Source: Niastella populi (GTDB taxonomy: Bacteria; Bacteroidota; Bacteroidia; Chitinophagales; Chitinophagaceae). Taken from it: a DNA stretch of 48,029 nucleotides. Position 1 is the first letter of the stretch, and each line of letters starts with the position of its first letter. A model generated the notes under the pieces. It searched no databases. It was not told the origin of the DNA and saw only the letters and a list, made by a program, of their open reading frames with translations. The stretch covers positions 1 through 48,029 of the forward strand of contig NZ_LWBP01000218.1 in NCBI RefSeq assembly GCF_002078015.1, written 5' to 3'. A program made the position numbers and the translations under genes. Positions 22,517 to 31,238 of this stretch are shown one piece after another.

Positions 22517-24289
22517 ATGAGTGAGAAATTCCGATCATTGTGTTTGTTCCTCTTTCTGTTTGCCAATAGCCTTCATGCTCAAAAGTCAACCGGTTACCAG
22601 CTACCGCCCATGCCGGTTAAAGAACCGGAACAGGTAGGATTTATCAGCGACCCCTCGGGATTTCCGGAGGTTAAAATGGACTTTCCCATGGCCAAAGGGC
22701 CTTTTCAACCCACCTGGGAATCTATCGATAAAAATTATCCGGGCGAACCAACCTGGTGGCGCGATGCCAAATTCGGCATTTTCATTCACTGGGGCCCGCA
22801 GGCTGCCGGCAAAAGCGGCGACTGGTATGCGCGCCGCTTATATGAACCCGGTCAGGAAGCTTATAAAAACCATTTGAAGGCGTTTGGCCATCCCGGTGAA
22901 TTCGGCTACAAAGACGTTTTACACCAATGGAACCCTTCACAATGGGACCCGGCAAAACTGGTGCAGGCATACTATGATGCAGGGTTCCGATATGCACTGG
23001 TTGTGGGTGTTCATCACGACAATTACGACTTGTGGAACTCGAAGTACCAGCCCTGGAATTCCGCTAACATAGGCCCTGAGATCGATTTCCTTTCGCGCTG
23101 GAAAACCGAATTTAAAAAACACAACATGCGTTTTGGCGTTGCCTTTCATCATGAATACTCCTGGTGGTGGTACCAGACCGCTTTTGGCAGCGATAGCACC
23201 GCCGGACCGAAGCCGGGCGTTCCATACGATGGCAACCTCACCCTTGCCGATGGCAAAGGCAAATGGTGGCAGGGCCTCGACCCCAGGCGCCTGTACACGA
23301 TCCCCCTTAAATACAATACGGTCGACAGCAACGGGAAGCCATTTAAAATTTATCACATCGCGCATGGCTATAAAGGCATTTTTGGCAATCACCTCAACTA
23401 TGCAAAATGGTATGCCACACAGTGGGCCATGCGCATAGAAGATGTCATTGACAATTACGATCCCGATTTCATTTATACCGATGGCAACAGCACGCAGCCT
23501 TTCAGCGGCGCCAAAAGCGGCTCAGGTTACAAATGCGATGCCGGTGCGCGGGTGGTAGCGCATTTTTATAATAAAGCCCTCGGGCGTAAGAATAAACCGT
23601 TCGACAAAGTAAGCATCATCAAATTTCTGCCCACCAACCGCGGTGCAGGCAGAACGTTTGAAGGTTCTTATCCGAAAGACATAAAAACCGATCAGTTATG
23701 GATGGCCGATATGGCAGTGGGCGACTGGTTCTATGAACCCGGTTTTCATTACGATGCAGGGGCCGTTGTGCATGCCCTGCTCGAGCATGTTAGCCGCAAC
23801 GGAAACCTGACCCTCTGCGTTTCCCTCACCCCCGAAGGCGCTTTGGACAATGGCAGCGCAGCCATGCTGAAAGACATCGGCGACTGGATGAAAATAAACG
23901 GCGAAGGCATTTATGGCAGCCATGCCTGGAAAAAATTCGGAGAAGGTGAAGTGATCGATAGCGGCAAAGCGCCGAAGATCAGGATATTACCCGGCGGCAA
24001 AATCGGTAAACGTCATGCTGATTTCAAATTCTCAACAAAGGATTTTCGTTTTACCCTGGGCAAGAATGGAGCGGTTTATGCGTATTGCCTGGCTGTTCCG
24101 AAACCGGGCGAAGAGGTAACCATTCAATCATTAGGTTCGAATACACTGAATAAAAAGGTCAGGTCAGTTACCCTTTTAGGCAGCGACGGCAAATTGCGAT
24201 GGGAGCAGTTGAAAGATGGATTAAAGATTGTTTATCCGGCAAACACGCAAGGGAAGATCGCAGTTGGGTTTAAAGTTGTTATGGAATAA
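22517..24289 (+). CDS. Alpha-L-fucosidase, glycoside hydrolase family 29
   Basis: This 590-residue secreted enzyme has the signal peptide MSEKFRSLCLFLFLFANSLHAQ. The catalytic barrel is recognised from WWRDAKFGIFIHWGP, YYDAGFRYALVVGVHHDNYDLWNSKY and the nucleophile motif PDFIYTDGN with D322. These are GH29 hallmarks; the HHDNYDLW segment replaces the more common HHDGFALW. A beta-sandwich C-terminal domain runs from about 490 to 590. GH29 enzymes remove alpha-L-fucose from glycans such as xyloglucan, fucoidan or host N-glycans. It is divergent from the PL6 gene, and both could act on fucose- and uronate-rich brown algal or plant material, which is inference. It ends at a bidirectional terminator shared with the GH127 gene. 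Confidence 0.92.
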   Translation: MSEKFRSLCLFLFLFANSLHAQKSTGYQLPPMPVKEPEQVGFISDPSGFPEVKMDFPMAKGPFQPTWESIDKNYPGEPTWWRDAKFGIFIHWGPQAAGKSGDWYARRLYEPGQEAYKNHLKAFGHPGEFGYKDVLHQWNPSQWDPAKLVQAYYDAGFRYALVVGVHHDNYDLWNSKYQPWNSANIGPEIDFLSRWKTEFKKHNMRFGVAFHHEYSWWWYQTAFGSDSTAGPKPGVPYDGNLTLADGKGKWWQGLDPRRLYTIPLKYNTVDSNGKPFKIYHIAHGYKGIFGNHLNYAKWYATQWAMRIEDVIDNYDPDFIYTDGNSTQPFSGAKSGSGYKCDAGARVVAHFYNKALGRKNKPFDKVSIIKFLPTNRGAGRTFEGSYPKDIKTDQLWMADMAVGDWFYEPGFHYDAGAVVHALLEHVSRNGNLTLCVSLTPEGALDNGSAAMLKDIGDWMKINGEGIYGSHAWKKFGEGEVIDSGKAPKIRILPGGKIGKRHADFKFSTKDFRFTLGKNGAVYAYCLAVPKPGEEVTIQSLGSNTLNKKVRSVTLLGSDGKLRWEQLKDGLKIVYPANTQGKIAVGFKVVME

Positions 24290-24313
24290 GCTGTAACCAT
24301 AGAATAAGATCCA

Positions 24314-24355
24314 AAGTCCTGAAGTAAACACAATTGATCACTTCAGGACTTTTGT
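24314..24355. terminator. Bidirectional terminator, GH29 / GH127
   Basis: A perfect 12-bp stem AAGTCCTGAAGT / ACTTCAGGACTT (24314-24325 with 24340-24351) with a 14-nt loop is followed by TTGT and sits between convergent genes. It has the same stem design as the hairpins at 11816 and 20800. Confidence 0.87.
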
Positions 24356-24412
24356 ATTGAACACTTTTTTTCAACCCGCACCTTGTTAACCTGTCAACAA
24401 GTCAACTTTCTC

Positions 24413-26443
24413 CTACTTCACCACCGGGAAAGCGCTGATCCGTAACCTTGCGCCGCCCATTGGTACCAGGGTAAGCTTTTGCGGAGCACCAGCCGCCGCT
24501 ACAGGACTCTGAGGCAATACCGCGCATAACCCATGCTGATCGATCGTCCACGCCGGGATCTGTTTACCGGTAGCAACCAATTCAATGGGCGCAGTAGCAT
24601 TGGTGAACGGATCATCACCTTTTGGCCATGGTTTCTTTTTCACAGTGAATGATTTATTGAGATTGTTGGCATCAACAAGCAAACCGTAGTTCCATGAAGA
24701 AGCGGGGTAGATCTCAAACGATGGCCAGGCCGTTACATCCGCATTTTCCTGCCAGCGCGAATCCCAGATGGCTGTAGCCTTACTATCCTGCTGTTTGTAT
24801 TCTTCTTTTATCTTTAACGAAAAAGTGAGCGCACCATAATTGATACTTACACTATTCTTGTTCTTCGTCCACTGGCGCATCTTCAACTGCATGGGCAGCG
24901 TAAGTTTTATTTTATCGCCGTTCTTCCAGTTGCCCGGCACCTGTACATACGTGCCCGGCGTGGCTTTTGCCGCAATTGGTTTTCCATTCACGGTTATCGA
25001 TGCGTTTGTACACCATGCCGGAATACGAAGATATACGGGGAAGCGGACCGCTTTTGACGTTTTTATCGTCATGTCGATCACTTCATCAAAAGGATAATGC
25101 GTTTCGGTTGATAAGGTCACTTCGGTTCCATCACCTACCCTGGCGGTTACATCACCGGCTGTGTATAATTGTGCTACCAGCCCGTTATCGGGTGTTGCCA
25201 TCCAGCTGTTGTCGATATAATAAGCCCAGCCTGCAGAATGATTGTGCTGACAACAACGGCTGCTGAACGGGTTCATCATCAGGAACGGCCCTTCATTCGC
25301 AATACCCGGCGCATGGTTCCTGCTATCGCTCACCACCATGTTGGGTGCGGTGAGATAGCGCAGGCTGCGGTAATCGGGCATGAACGCTGCAGGAAAAGTA
25401 TTGAAGGCGATGTCTTCACAATTATCGGCCCACATCGGGTCACCGGTAAATTGCAACAGGAAATGATCGCTGGTCATTTGCTCCACCATTCCGCATGTTT
25501 CCACGGCCTGGCGCGGATCATCATATCCCTTTCGTGCATTCTCATCCGACCCGAACAATCCACCCGGCACCTGGCCATATATTTCACGCACCAGTTTGAA
25601 ATCATTGTATGTAGCTTCAAGATCGGCGGGATTATGACTTTGCAGATAATACGTTGCGGGCTCGCGATAACATTGTACAATGTTAACATTATGCCAGTTC
25701 GGTAAATTGTCTTTTTGGCGCCAGTTGGCGGTATTGCGGTCGATCTTCGTGGCAAGGTCAAGCAACCACGATTCACCGGTACGGTTGTACAGCCAGTATA
25801 CACTCACCATATTATCGCCACCGCGGCTGTTCTCCCAGTAATCTTCAAGGAACATGCTATCGGGCAACGCTTGCTCCCATTTGAAATACTTACTCATGAA
25901 GGAAAGCACGCGCGGGTCGGCGGAATATTCATAATACGATTGCAAACACCACAACATGGGCATATTGGTCCAAAGGTCGCGTTTGCCATTGCGCAAAACG
26001 ACGGGGCCGAAATCCCCGTCGGGCCGCTGGTTGTTGAGCACCGCATCTATCCAGAATTTCGATTCATTGATCATCGACTGGTCATGCAACAGGTAACCGA
26101 TATGCGCATAACCCTTTAACCAATACGGCACTTCCTCCCAACCCCATTTGCCTTTACCGTCCTTTGTAAGCCAGGCATTATCGGTTTTCGCCAGCCAGGC
26201 ACTGATCTTTCCGAGATTGCCGGTAAGGCCTTCACGTTGCAGTTGCAAAAATTTCAGCAAATACCCTCTGGGTTTAAAACTGGTAACGGGCAGCTTGATA
26301 AAAGCCGACGGACGAAGCGGAAGTCTGTTGCTTACGTAATAAGAGTTCGTTTTGTTAATCGTAACATCGGCTTTTTGTTGCCGGGCGGTTGCACAGGTGC
26401 AGCTTGCTGCTATAAGGAAGGTTAGTAGTTTAATTGGTTTCAT
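24413..26443 (-). CDS. GH127-type beta-L-arabinofuranosidase (DUF1680)
   Basis: The 676-residue protein has a signal sequence (MKPIKLLTFLIAASCTCATA, with a possible lipobox), an alpha/alpha-barrel and a C-terminal beta-sandwich, as in GH127. The zinc-cysteine active site typical of the clan is present: E315 and C317 in VETCGMVEQ and C397-C398 in SRCCQHNHS. In the family the zinc-held Cys acts as nucleophile, an unusual retaining mechanism. Activities known are beta-L-arabinofuranosidase and, in one pectin pathway, release of aceric acid from rhamnogalacturonan II. It is the last gene of the susC-susD-DUF3823-GH2-GH127 series. A hairpin lies between it and GH2, so it may be expressed at a lower level. 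Confidence 0.88.
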   Translation of the reverse strand: MKPIKLLTFLIAASCTCATARQQKADVTINKTNSYYVSNRLPLRPSAFIKLPVTSFKPRGYLLKFLQLQREGLTGNLGKISAWLAKTDNAWLTKDGKGKWGWEEVPYWLKGYAHIGYLLHDQSMINESKFWIDAVLNNQRPDGDFGPVVLRNGKRDLWTNMPMLWCLQSYYEYSADPRVLSFMSKYFKWEQALPDSMFLEDYWENSRGGDNMVSVYWLYNRTGESWLLDLATKIDRNTANWRQKDNLPNWHNVNIVQCYREPATYYLQSHNPADLEATYNDFKLVREIYGQVPGGLFGSDENARKGYDDPRQAVETCGMVEQMTSDHFLLQFTGDPMWADNCEDIAFNTFPAAFMPDYRSLRYLTAPNMVVSDSRNHAPGIANEGPFLMMNPFSSRCCQHNHSAGWAYYIDNSWMATPDNGLVAQLYTAGDVTARVGDGTEVTLSTETHYPFDEVIDMTIKTSKAVRFPVYLRIPAWCTNASITVNGKPIAAKATPGTYVQVPGNWKNGDKIKLTLPMQLKMRQWTKNKNSVSINYGALTFSLKIKEEYKQQDSKATAIWDSRWQENADVTAWPSFEIYPASSWNYGLLVDANNLNKSFTVKKKPWPKGDDPFTNATAPIELVATGKQIPAWTIDQHGLCAVLPQSPVAAAGAPQKLTLVPMGGARLRISAFPVVK

Positions 26444-26482
26444 TTCGGTTTATTTAACAAGTGCTCAGTTAATTTAATAATA

Positions 26483-26545
26483 AAAGCAGAAAGTAAGAAT
26501 ACAATTGGCGTGAACCACTTACTTCTTACCTCCTGCTTTTTCTCT
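26483..26545 (-). terminator. Hairpin between GH2 and GH127
   Basis: AAAGCAG-AAA-GTAAGAA (26483-26499) pairs with TTCTTAC-CTC-CTGCTTT (26523-26539), two 7-bp stems with a 3x3 internal loop. In minus-strand direction it is followed by TTATTATT. It may terminate or attenuate the locus transcript after GH2. Confidence 0.6.
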
Positions 26546-26579
26546 TATTGCTATTGCATACCAAACCCTTGCGTTCGGC

Positions 26580-28424
26580 TTATTTTTTAATTACAACGGA
26601 ATTATTCTCATACAACTTTCCGTGAATACTATGCAACCTGTCTACCGGCATCTTGTTCACTTTGCGGTCATAGGTCATGAAGCCATTTGTTTCCACTTCC
26701 ACATCGGTGGTTTGTGTATACACCGCTGCAGATAATCCGCTTTTGATAAGTGCGGGTATATGGCTTACAAATTCTTCGTAACGTTTCAACAGCTCGTTAT
26801 TGTTTTTAAAGCTCTGGTATCCCCAGTTGTTCTTTTGCTGCCAGGTATGGCCTTCCACCGGTAAACCCAATCCGCCAAACTCGCCTAACACAAGCACCTG
26901 TTTAGTGCCAAACAATCCGGGATCGGGCATTAACGGCTCGGGGTAATTGTGCAGATCGATGATATGTCCAACCGGTTCAAAATTACCGCCGCTGGCGCTG
27001 TTCACAAGGCGTGAGGGGTCCTGCTGTTGCGTTACCTGCACAATGTCCTTCGTTTTAAATTGTCCCCATCCCTCGTTGAACGGCACCCATACTACAATGC
27101 TGGGAAAATTATGCAGGTCGTCCATGATGGCGCGCCACTCATTGCGGTAAATGGTTTCCGATTCGGCGGTACGGTTCTTATCGGTCTGGCGTCCGAACAC
27201 CCCGGGGCGCGGCTCCCAGTGGTTACCAAGGTCGCCGCTGGGCATGTCCTGCCATACCAGCATACCTAAGCGGTCGCAGTAATTGTACCAGCGTGCGGGC
27301 TCTACCTTCACGTGTTTGCGGATCATATTAAAGCCCATGGCTTTTGTTTGCTCTATGTCGTATTTGAGCGCTTCATCGGTGGGCGCGGTATATAAACCAT
27401 CGGGCCACCAGCCCTGGTCGAGCGGACCATACTGGAACACAAATTCATTGTTCAGCAACATGCGTTGAATGCCGTTGTTGTCGCTCCCAACAGATATTTT
27501 GCGCATGGCGAAATAGCTGCTTACATCATCAATCTTTTTATTCTTCTGTAACAGCGACACTTTCAAATCATAGAGAAAAGGATTTTTGGGCGACCATAGT
27601 TCTGCACCGGGAATACTTAATGCAACCTCAGTGCCGGGCGCTACCGTTTGTTCGGCAATTTTTTCAGCTCCTTTGTATGCAGCTATCAATACCTGGTCGG
27701 TTGGTTGTGCATTCTCTACCCAGGCCGATACACGAACAACGCTTTTGTCGATATCTGGCGTTTGTTTAATACTGCTGATATAACTTTTAGGAACAGCTTC
27801 CAGCCATACTGTTTGCCAGATGCCGGTTACCGGCGTATACCAGATACCGTTTGGATTTTTCACCTGTTTGCCACGGGGTTGCGGACCTTCATCACTGGGA
27901 TCCCATACCCGTACCGCTATCTGCTGGCTGCCCGATCTGGTAAGAGCAGATGTAATGTCTATAGAGAACGGATCGTAGCCACCTTTGTGGTCCCCAACTT
28001 TTTTACCGTTTACAAAAACATCGCATTGCCAGTCTACCGCACCGAAATGCAGCAGCGTACGCTTGTTCTTAAATGTTGCTGGCACGGTTACGCTTTTCTG
28101 GTACCATAGTGCATTGTCTTTCCCTACGGTTTTACCAACCCCGCTAAGAGCGCTTTCAACTGCAAAGGGCACCAGTATATTTCCCTCAAACGTTGCCGGA
28201 ATGGTTTGAACCGAAGCGGGCGAAATACTGTACTGCCACATTCCGTTCAGATTAAGCCAGGTGCTGCGCACCATTTGCGGACGGGGATATTCGGGTAAGG
28301 GTTGCTGCGGGTTAACTTTTTCCGCAAAACTGGTCATGATCTTGTCGCCGGCTGGTTTCCACGATTGGCCAAACGTGCACATACCTACCATACCTGCAAC
28401 AAATAATACAAACGTTCTCTTCAT
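26580..28424 (-). CDS. Glycoside hydrolase family 2 enzyme
   Basis: The 614-residue product begins at the ATG at 28424 with the signal MKRTFVLFVAGMVGMCTFGQ. The GH2 modules follow in order: sugar-binding jelly roll (about 45-200; WYQKSVTVP, GAVDWQCDVFVNG, GGYDPFSIDIT), immunoglobulin-like domain (about 205-300) and TIM barrel (about 310-600). The acid/base is E451 in VPFNEGWG and the nucleophile is E515 in VLGEFGG. GH2 includes beta-galactosidases, beta-glucuronidases, mannosidases and alpha-L-arabinopyranosidases; the motif YGPLDQGWWPDGLYT is common in Bacteroidota members of unassigned specificity. It is the fourth gene of the utilisation locus, 144 bp behind the DUF3823 gene. Confidence 0.9.
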   Translation of the reverse strand: MKRTFVLFVAGMVGMCTFGQSWKPAGDKIMTSFAEKVNPQQPLPEYPRPQMVRSTWLNLNGMWQYSISPASVQTIPATFEGNILVPFAVESALSGVGKTVGKDNALWYQKSVTVPATFKNKRTLLHFGAVDWQCDVFVNGKKVGDHKGGYDPFSIDITSALTRSGSQQIAVRVWDPSDEGPQPRGKQVKNPNGIWYTPVTGIWQTVWLEAVPKSYISSIKQTPDIDKSVVRVSAWVENAQPTDQVLIAAYKGAEKIAEQTVAPGTEVALSIPGAELWSPKNPFLYDLKVSLLQKNKKIDDVSSYFAMRKISVGSDNNGIQRMLLNNEFVFQYGPLDQGWWPDGLYTAPTDEALKYDIEQTKAMGFNMIRKHVKVEPARWYNYCDRLGMLVWQDMPSGDLGNHWEPRPGVFGRQTDKNRTAESETIYRNEWRAIMDDLHNFPSIVVWVPFNEGWGQFKTKDIVQVTQQQDPSRLVNSASGGNFEPVGHIIDLHNYPEPLMPDPGLFGTKQVLVLGEFGGLGLPVEGHTWQQKNNWGYQSFKNNNELLKRYEEFVSHIPALIKSGLSAAVYTQTTDVEVETNGFMTYDRKVNKMPVDRLHSIHGKLYENNSVVIKK

Positions 28425-28568
28425 ATATTGTGTTATTTTCCTTAAGAAATTAGGAATGAGCGTTAAAAATTGAAATATAAAGACCAGCCCGGAGGCATTC
28501 ATATTCCTTTTTACATTCCGCGTTTACTTTCTCATTACTGGTTTCCCTGTTTTTCATATTTCATTTTC

Positions 28569-29261
28569 TTACAGAGAGATCTTCGTAACGGAAGAAAATA
28601 TCCGGTCTTCTACTCCGGCGATCTTGATCCCTATCCGCGCAAACACATAATTCTGTGCGGGGTTGAGGGTTGGAACAGTAACAGTTAAATTTACATTATC
28701 CGGATCGGTAATATCGATACCGTCCATAGATTTGGTGGCTATATTGTCTGCTCCTGAAACAAATTGCGTTTTATTGATATACAAGGTTACATTCTCGATG
28801 TCCTTTGCAGAGGCATCATTGATCACCTTTTCTATACTGAACTTACCGGTTACGCTTCCACCCGATCCTGTCAGTTGCGCATTGCGGATCATATAATAAG
28901 GCGTTACCTCTATATTGAATTCCTGGTTGCCATTCACTACGATCGTAGTAGAGTCCGGTGCACCGGCCGGGGTTTGTTTCCATTTGAACGGGCCCTGTCC
29001 GTTCGGGATAATAAATTTGTATTCACCATTGAACAACACCATATTATAGGAACCGTCGGGAGCAAAGACCGATGCCATAGGTCCTGTTTTACCAAAACCG
29101 TATTGATATAATTCATACCGCACCTGGTTGTATTCCACTTCAATGGGATCGCCGTTGTATACCAGCCGGCCGCTCAGCCGAACGGATGGTTCATCGTAGT
29201 TGTCTTTCCTGCACGATACTGCAAGAATGATGATCGTTATATAAAGTATGCTGCGTTTCAT
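28569..29261 (-). CDS. DUF3823 lipoprotein, Sus-associated
   Basis: The 230-residue lipoprotein (lipobox ILAVSC, followed by RKDNYDEP) begins with a carboxypeptidase-regulatory-like beta-sandwich (VRLSGRLVYNGDPIEVE) and a second beta domain (about 120-230) as in DUF3823. These proteins regularly follow susC-susD pairs and are thought to be surface glycan-binding proteins taking the place of SusE/SusF. It lies 57 bp behind susD, so it is co-transcribed. Binding partner and glycan are unknown. Confidence 0.82.
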   Translation of the reverse strand: MKRSILYITIIILAVSCRKDNYDEPSVRLSGRLVYNGDPIEVEYNQVRYELYQYGFGKTGPMASVFAPDGSYNMVLFNGEYKFIIPNGQGPFKWKQTPAGAPDSTTIVVNGNQEFNIEVTPYYMIRNAQLTGSGGSVTGKFSIEKVINDASAKDIENVTLYINKTQFVSGADNIATKSMDGIDITDPDNVNLTVTVPTLNPAQNYVFARIGIKIAGVEDRIFSSVTKISL

Positions 29262-29318
29262 AATTGATTGATTAGTTTCATTAGATTCACTTATCTCAAC
29301 TTGCTTATCGTCAATTGC

Positions 29319-31223
29319 CTATTGATTTGGCTGTCTTACGATCTTCGGATTATTCGCCCTGATATCATCGTTGATGAATGAATAGTAATTGCCGAGGCGG
29401 AAACGGTTTGAACCGGTAACGAGTGAAGGCAGAACAATTTTATACACCCACTTGCCATTATTGGGGCTGGAAGGATCGTACAGTTTGTAACCCCATAACG
29501 CATATGGCTGTGTGTTGCGCTTGGTGGCCGAGCCGATGTTTGAAACCAGGTCGGTCACTGTCATTTTATTACCATCCCAAACTACATGCGCCAGGCGCCA
29601 GCGTTTCATATCATATAAGATATGTCCTTCGAAGGCCAGTTCAACACGGCGTTCATGAACAATACGATCAAAGGTGATGTCTGATGCGGCGAGCGGGGTG
29701 GTAAGCCCGGCGCGGGCCCGCACAAGGTTCATCCAGGTGGCGGCATCGCCTTTCTGACCCAACTCAAATGCCGCTTCTGCAGCATTCAGCAATACTTCTG
29801 CAAAGCGGTAGCGAATAAAGGGGACCTCGCTGTTTGTTCCGCGCGATCCGGCTCCGGGGGTAGGATCAAGATATTTGCGCAGATAAAAACCTGATTGCGC
29901 GGTAAACTCTTTGGAATTTACCGGCCCATCGAAGCCAACCACCTGTGTTGGGTTCGTTTGACCCGGCAATGTCTTTTGCGCACCGCGGTCATCGCCGGTG
30001 ATGATGCTGCCATCGCCCAGCTGGTATCCGGCCCAGATGTCTACATTTCTTCCCTTGAATGCAGTACCGGGCAATATAACAGTTCCGTACAGCCGGGCGT
30101 CACGACCGGCGAAGATGTCTGTTTGGGTATTATAGAATATTGGATTGCCCGATCCGTCGGTGACAGGGATCGGCGCAAAAGTATTGTCGAGCTTTTCAAA
30201 TGACTGTACCAGATTTAGTGATGGATTGATGCGGCCGCCCTCCTCCTCTTCCGCGCCATAACGTGGCTGGTTCGATACAGTGAAGTTGTGCACCTTACCG
30301 CTTTTCAGCTTAAAATCTTCTACCCAAATGCTTTCGGGGTTACCGCTTTTATCGAGAAAGAGTGAGGCGAAATTTTCACCCAGATCAGGTTTCTTGTTAT
30401 ATAATGAATAGGCTCCGGCAGTGCCGTTGATGATCTCTTTGGCGGCATTCAATGCTTTGGTATAATACCCATCGGCCATCGAGGCAGGAATACCTACTTC
30501 CTGTCCGGGTAACGATACCTGCGGCGTATTGACACCATACTTTGCAATGGAACCGGCATAAACCCCAGCCCTTGCTTCCATGGCCAATGCCGCGCCTTTG
30601 GTAGCCCGGCTTTTTTCGTTGGCGTTTACCGGCAGGTCGTTTTTGATGGCTTCGGCCTCGCTGATCACAAAATCATAGATCTCCGATTCCTTTGCCCGCG
30701 GATGCTGCAGGTAAGTGGGATCACCGCTGAAATTGTACAAAAGCGGCTCCAGTATCAGCGGCACGCCGCCCATACGTTTGGCCAGTTCAAAATAAAAATT
30801 AGCGCGCAGGAAACGGGCTTCCGCCAGGAAGCGTTTTCTGTCTGCATCAGATAATGTTTTCGCCACTGCGGCGCGCTCAATAAATAAATTCAGATCACGC
30901 ACATAACCATAATCCCAGCTTTGCCATGAATCGAAATTCCACTCGTTGCGTTGTACAATGTTGACATTACCGTTTGCAGAGGGAAAACTTTCGCTGAAAT
31001 CGGCAAACGACTCCCAGCCATTGTCGAGTGCAGAGAAATCGAGCTGGCGATTGTATAAGTCGGCAAGGATCGACAATACCTGTGCCGGGTCAGAGAAAGC
31101 CTGTTCATTTGTTAAAACAGCGGTTGGTTGTACATCGAGAAACTCACTGTCTTTTTTGCAACCGGTAGTATACATCACCACGGCTGCCAGTATTATAAGA
31201 GATGTTTTTTTCATTGCAATCAT
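29319..31223 (-). CDS. susD: SusD/RagB-family nutrient-binding lipoprotein
   Basis: The 634-residue product is a SusD-like outer-membrane lipoprotein with lipobox YTTGC and start MIAMKKTSLIILAAV; an ATG three codons later (31214) is equally good. The tetratricopeptide-containing alpha fold shows typical segments such as RKRFLAEARFLRANFYFELAKRMGGVP in the N-terminal half and FIRYRFAEVLLNAAEAAFELGQ plus RRVELAFEGHILYDMKRWR in the C-terminal half. It caps the TonB-dependent channel encoded 15 bp upstream and hands over oligosaccharides. At 634 residues it is at the long end for the family, which suggests extra surface loops for a branched substrate. Confidence 0.94.
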   Translation of the reverse strand: MIAMKKTSLIILAAVVMYTTGCKKDSEFLDVQPTAVLTNEQAFSDPAQVLSILADLYNRQLDFSALDNGWESFADFSESFPSANGNVNIVQRNEWNFDSWQSWDYGYVRDLNLFIERAAVAKTLSDADRKRFLAEARFLRANFYFELAKRMGGVPLILEPLLYNFSGDPTYLQHPRAKESEIYDFVISEAEAIKNDLPVNANEKSRATKGAALAMEARAGVYAGSIAKYGVNTPQVSLPGQEVGIPASMADGYYTKALNAAKEIINGTAGAYSLYNKKPDLGENFASLFLDKSGNPESIWVEDFKLKSGKVHNFTVSNQPRYGAEEEEGGRINPSLNLVQSFEKLDNTFAPIPVTDGSGNPIFYNTQTDIFAGRDARLYGTVILPGTAFKGRNVDIWAGYQLGDGSIITGDDRGAQKTLPGQTNPTQVVGFDGPVNSKEFTAQSGFYLRKYLDPTPGAGSRGTNSEVPFIRYRFAEVLLNAAEAAFELGQKGDAATWMNLVRARAGLTTPLAASDITFDRIVHERRVELAFEGHILYDMKRWRLAHVVWDGNKMTVTDLVSNIGSATKRNTQPYALWGYKLYDPSSPNNGKWVYKIVLPSLVTGSNRFRLGNYYSFINDDIRANNPKIVRQPNQ

Positions 31224-31238
31224 TTTTTACCGGCACGT

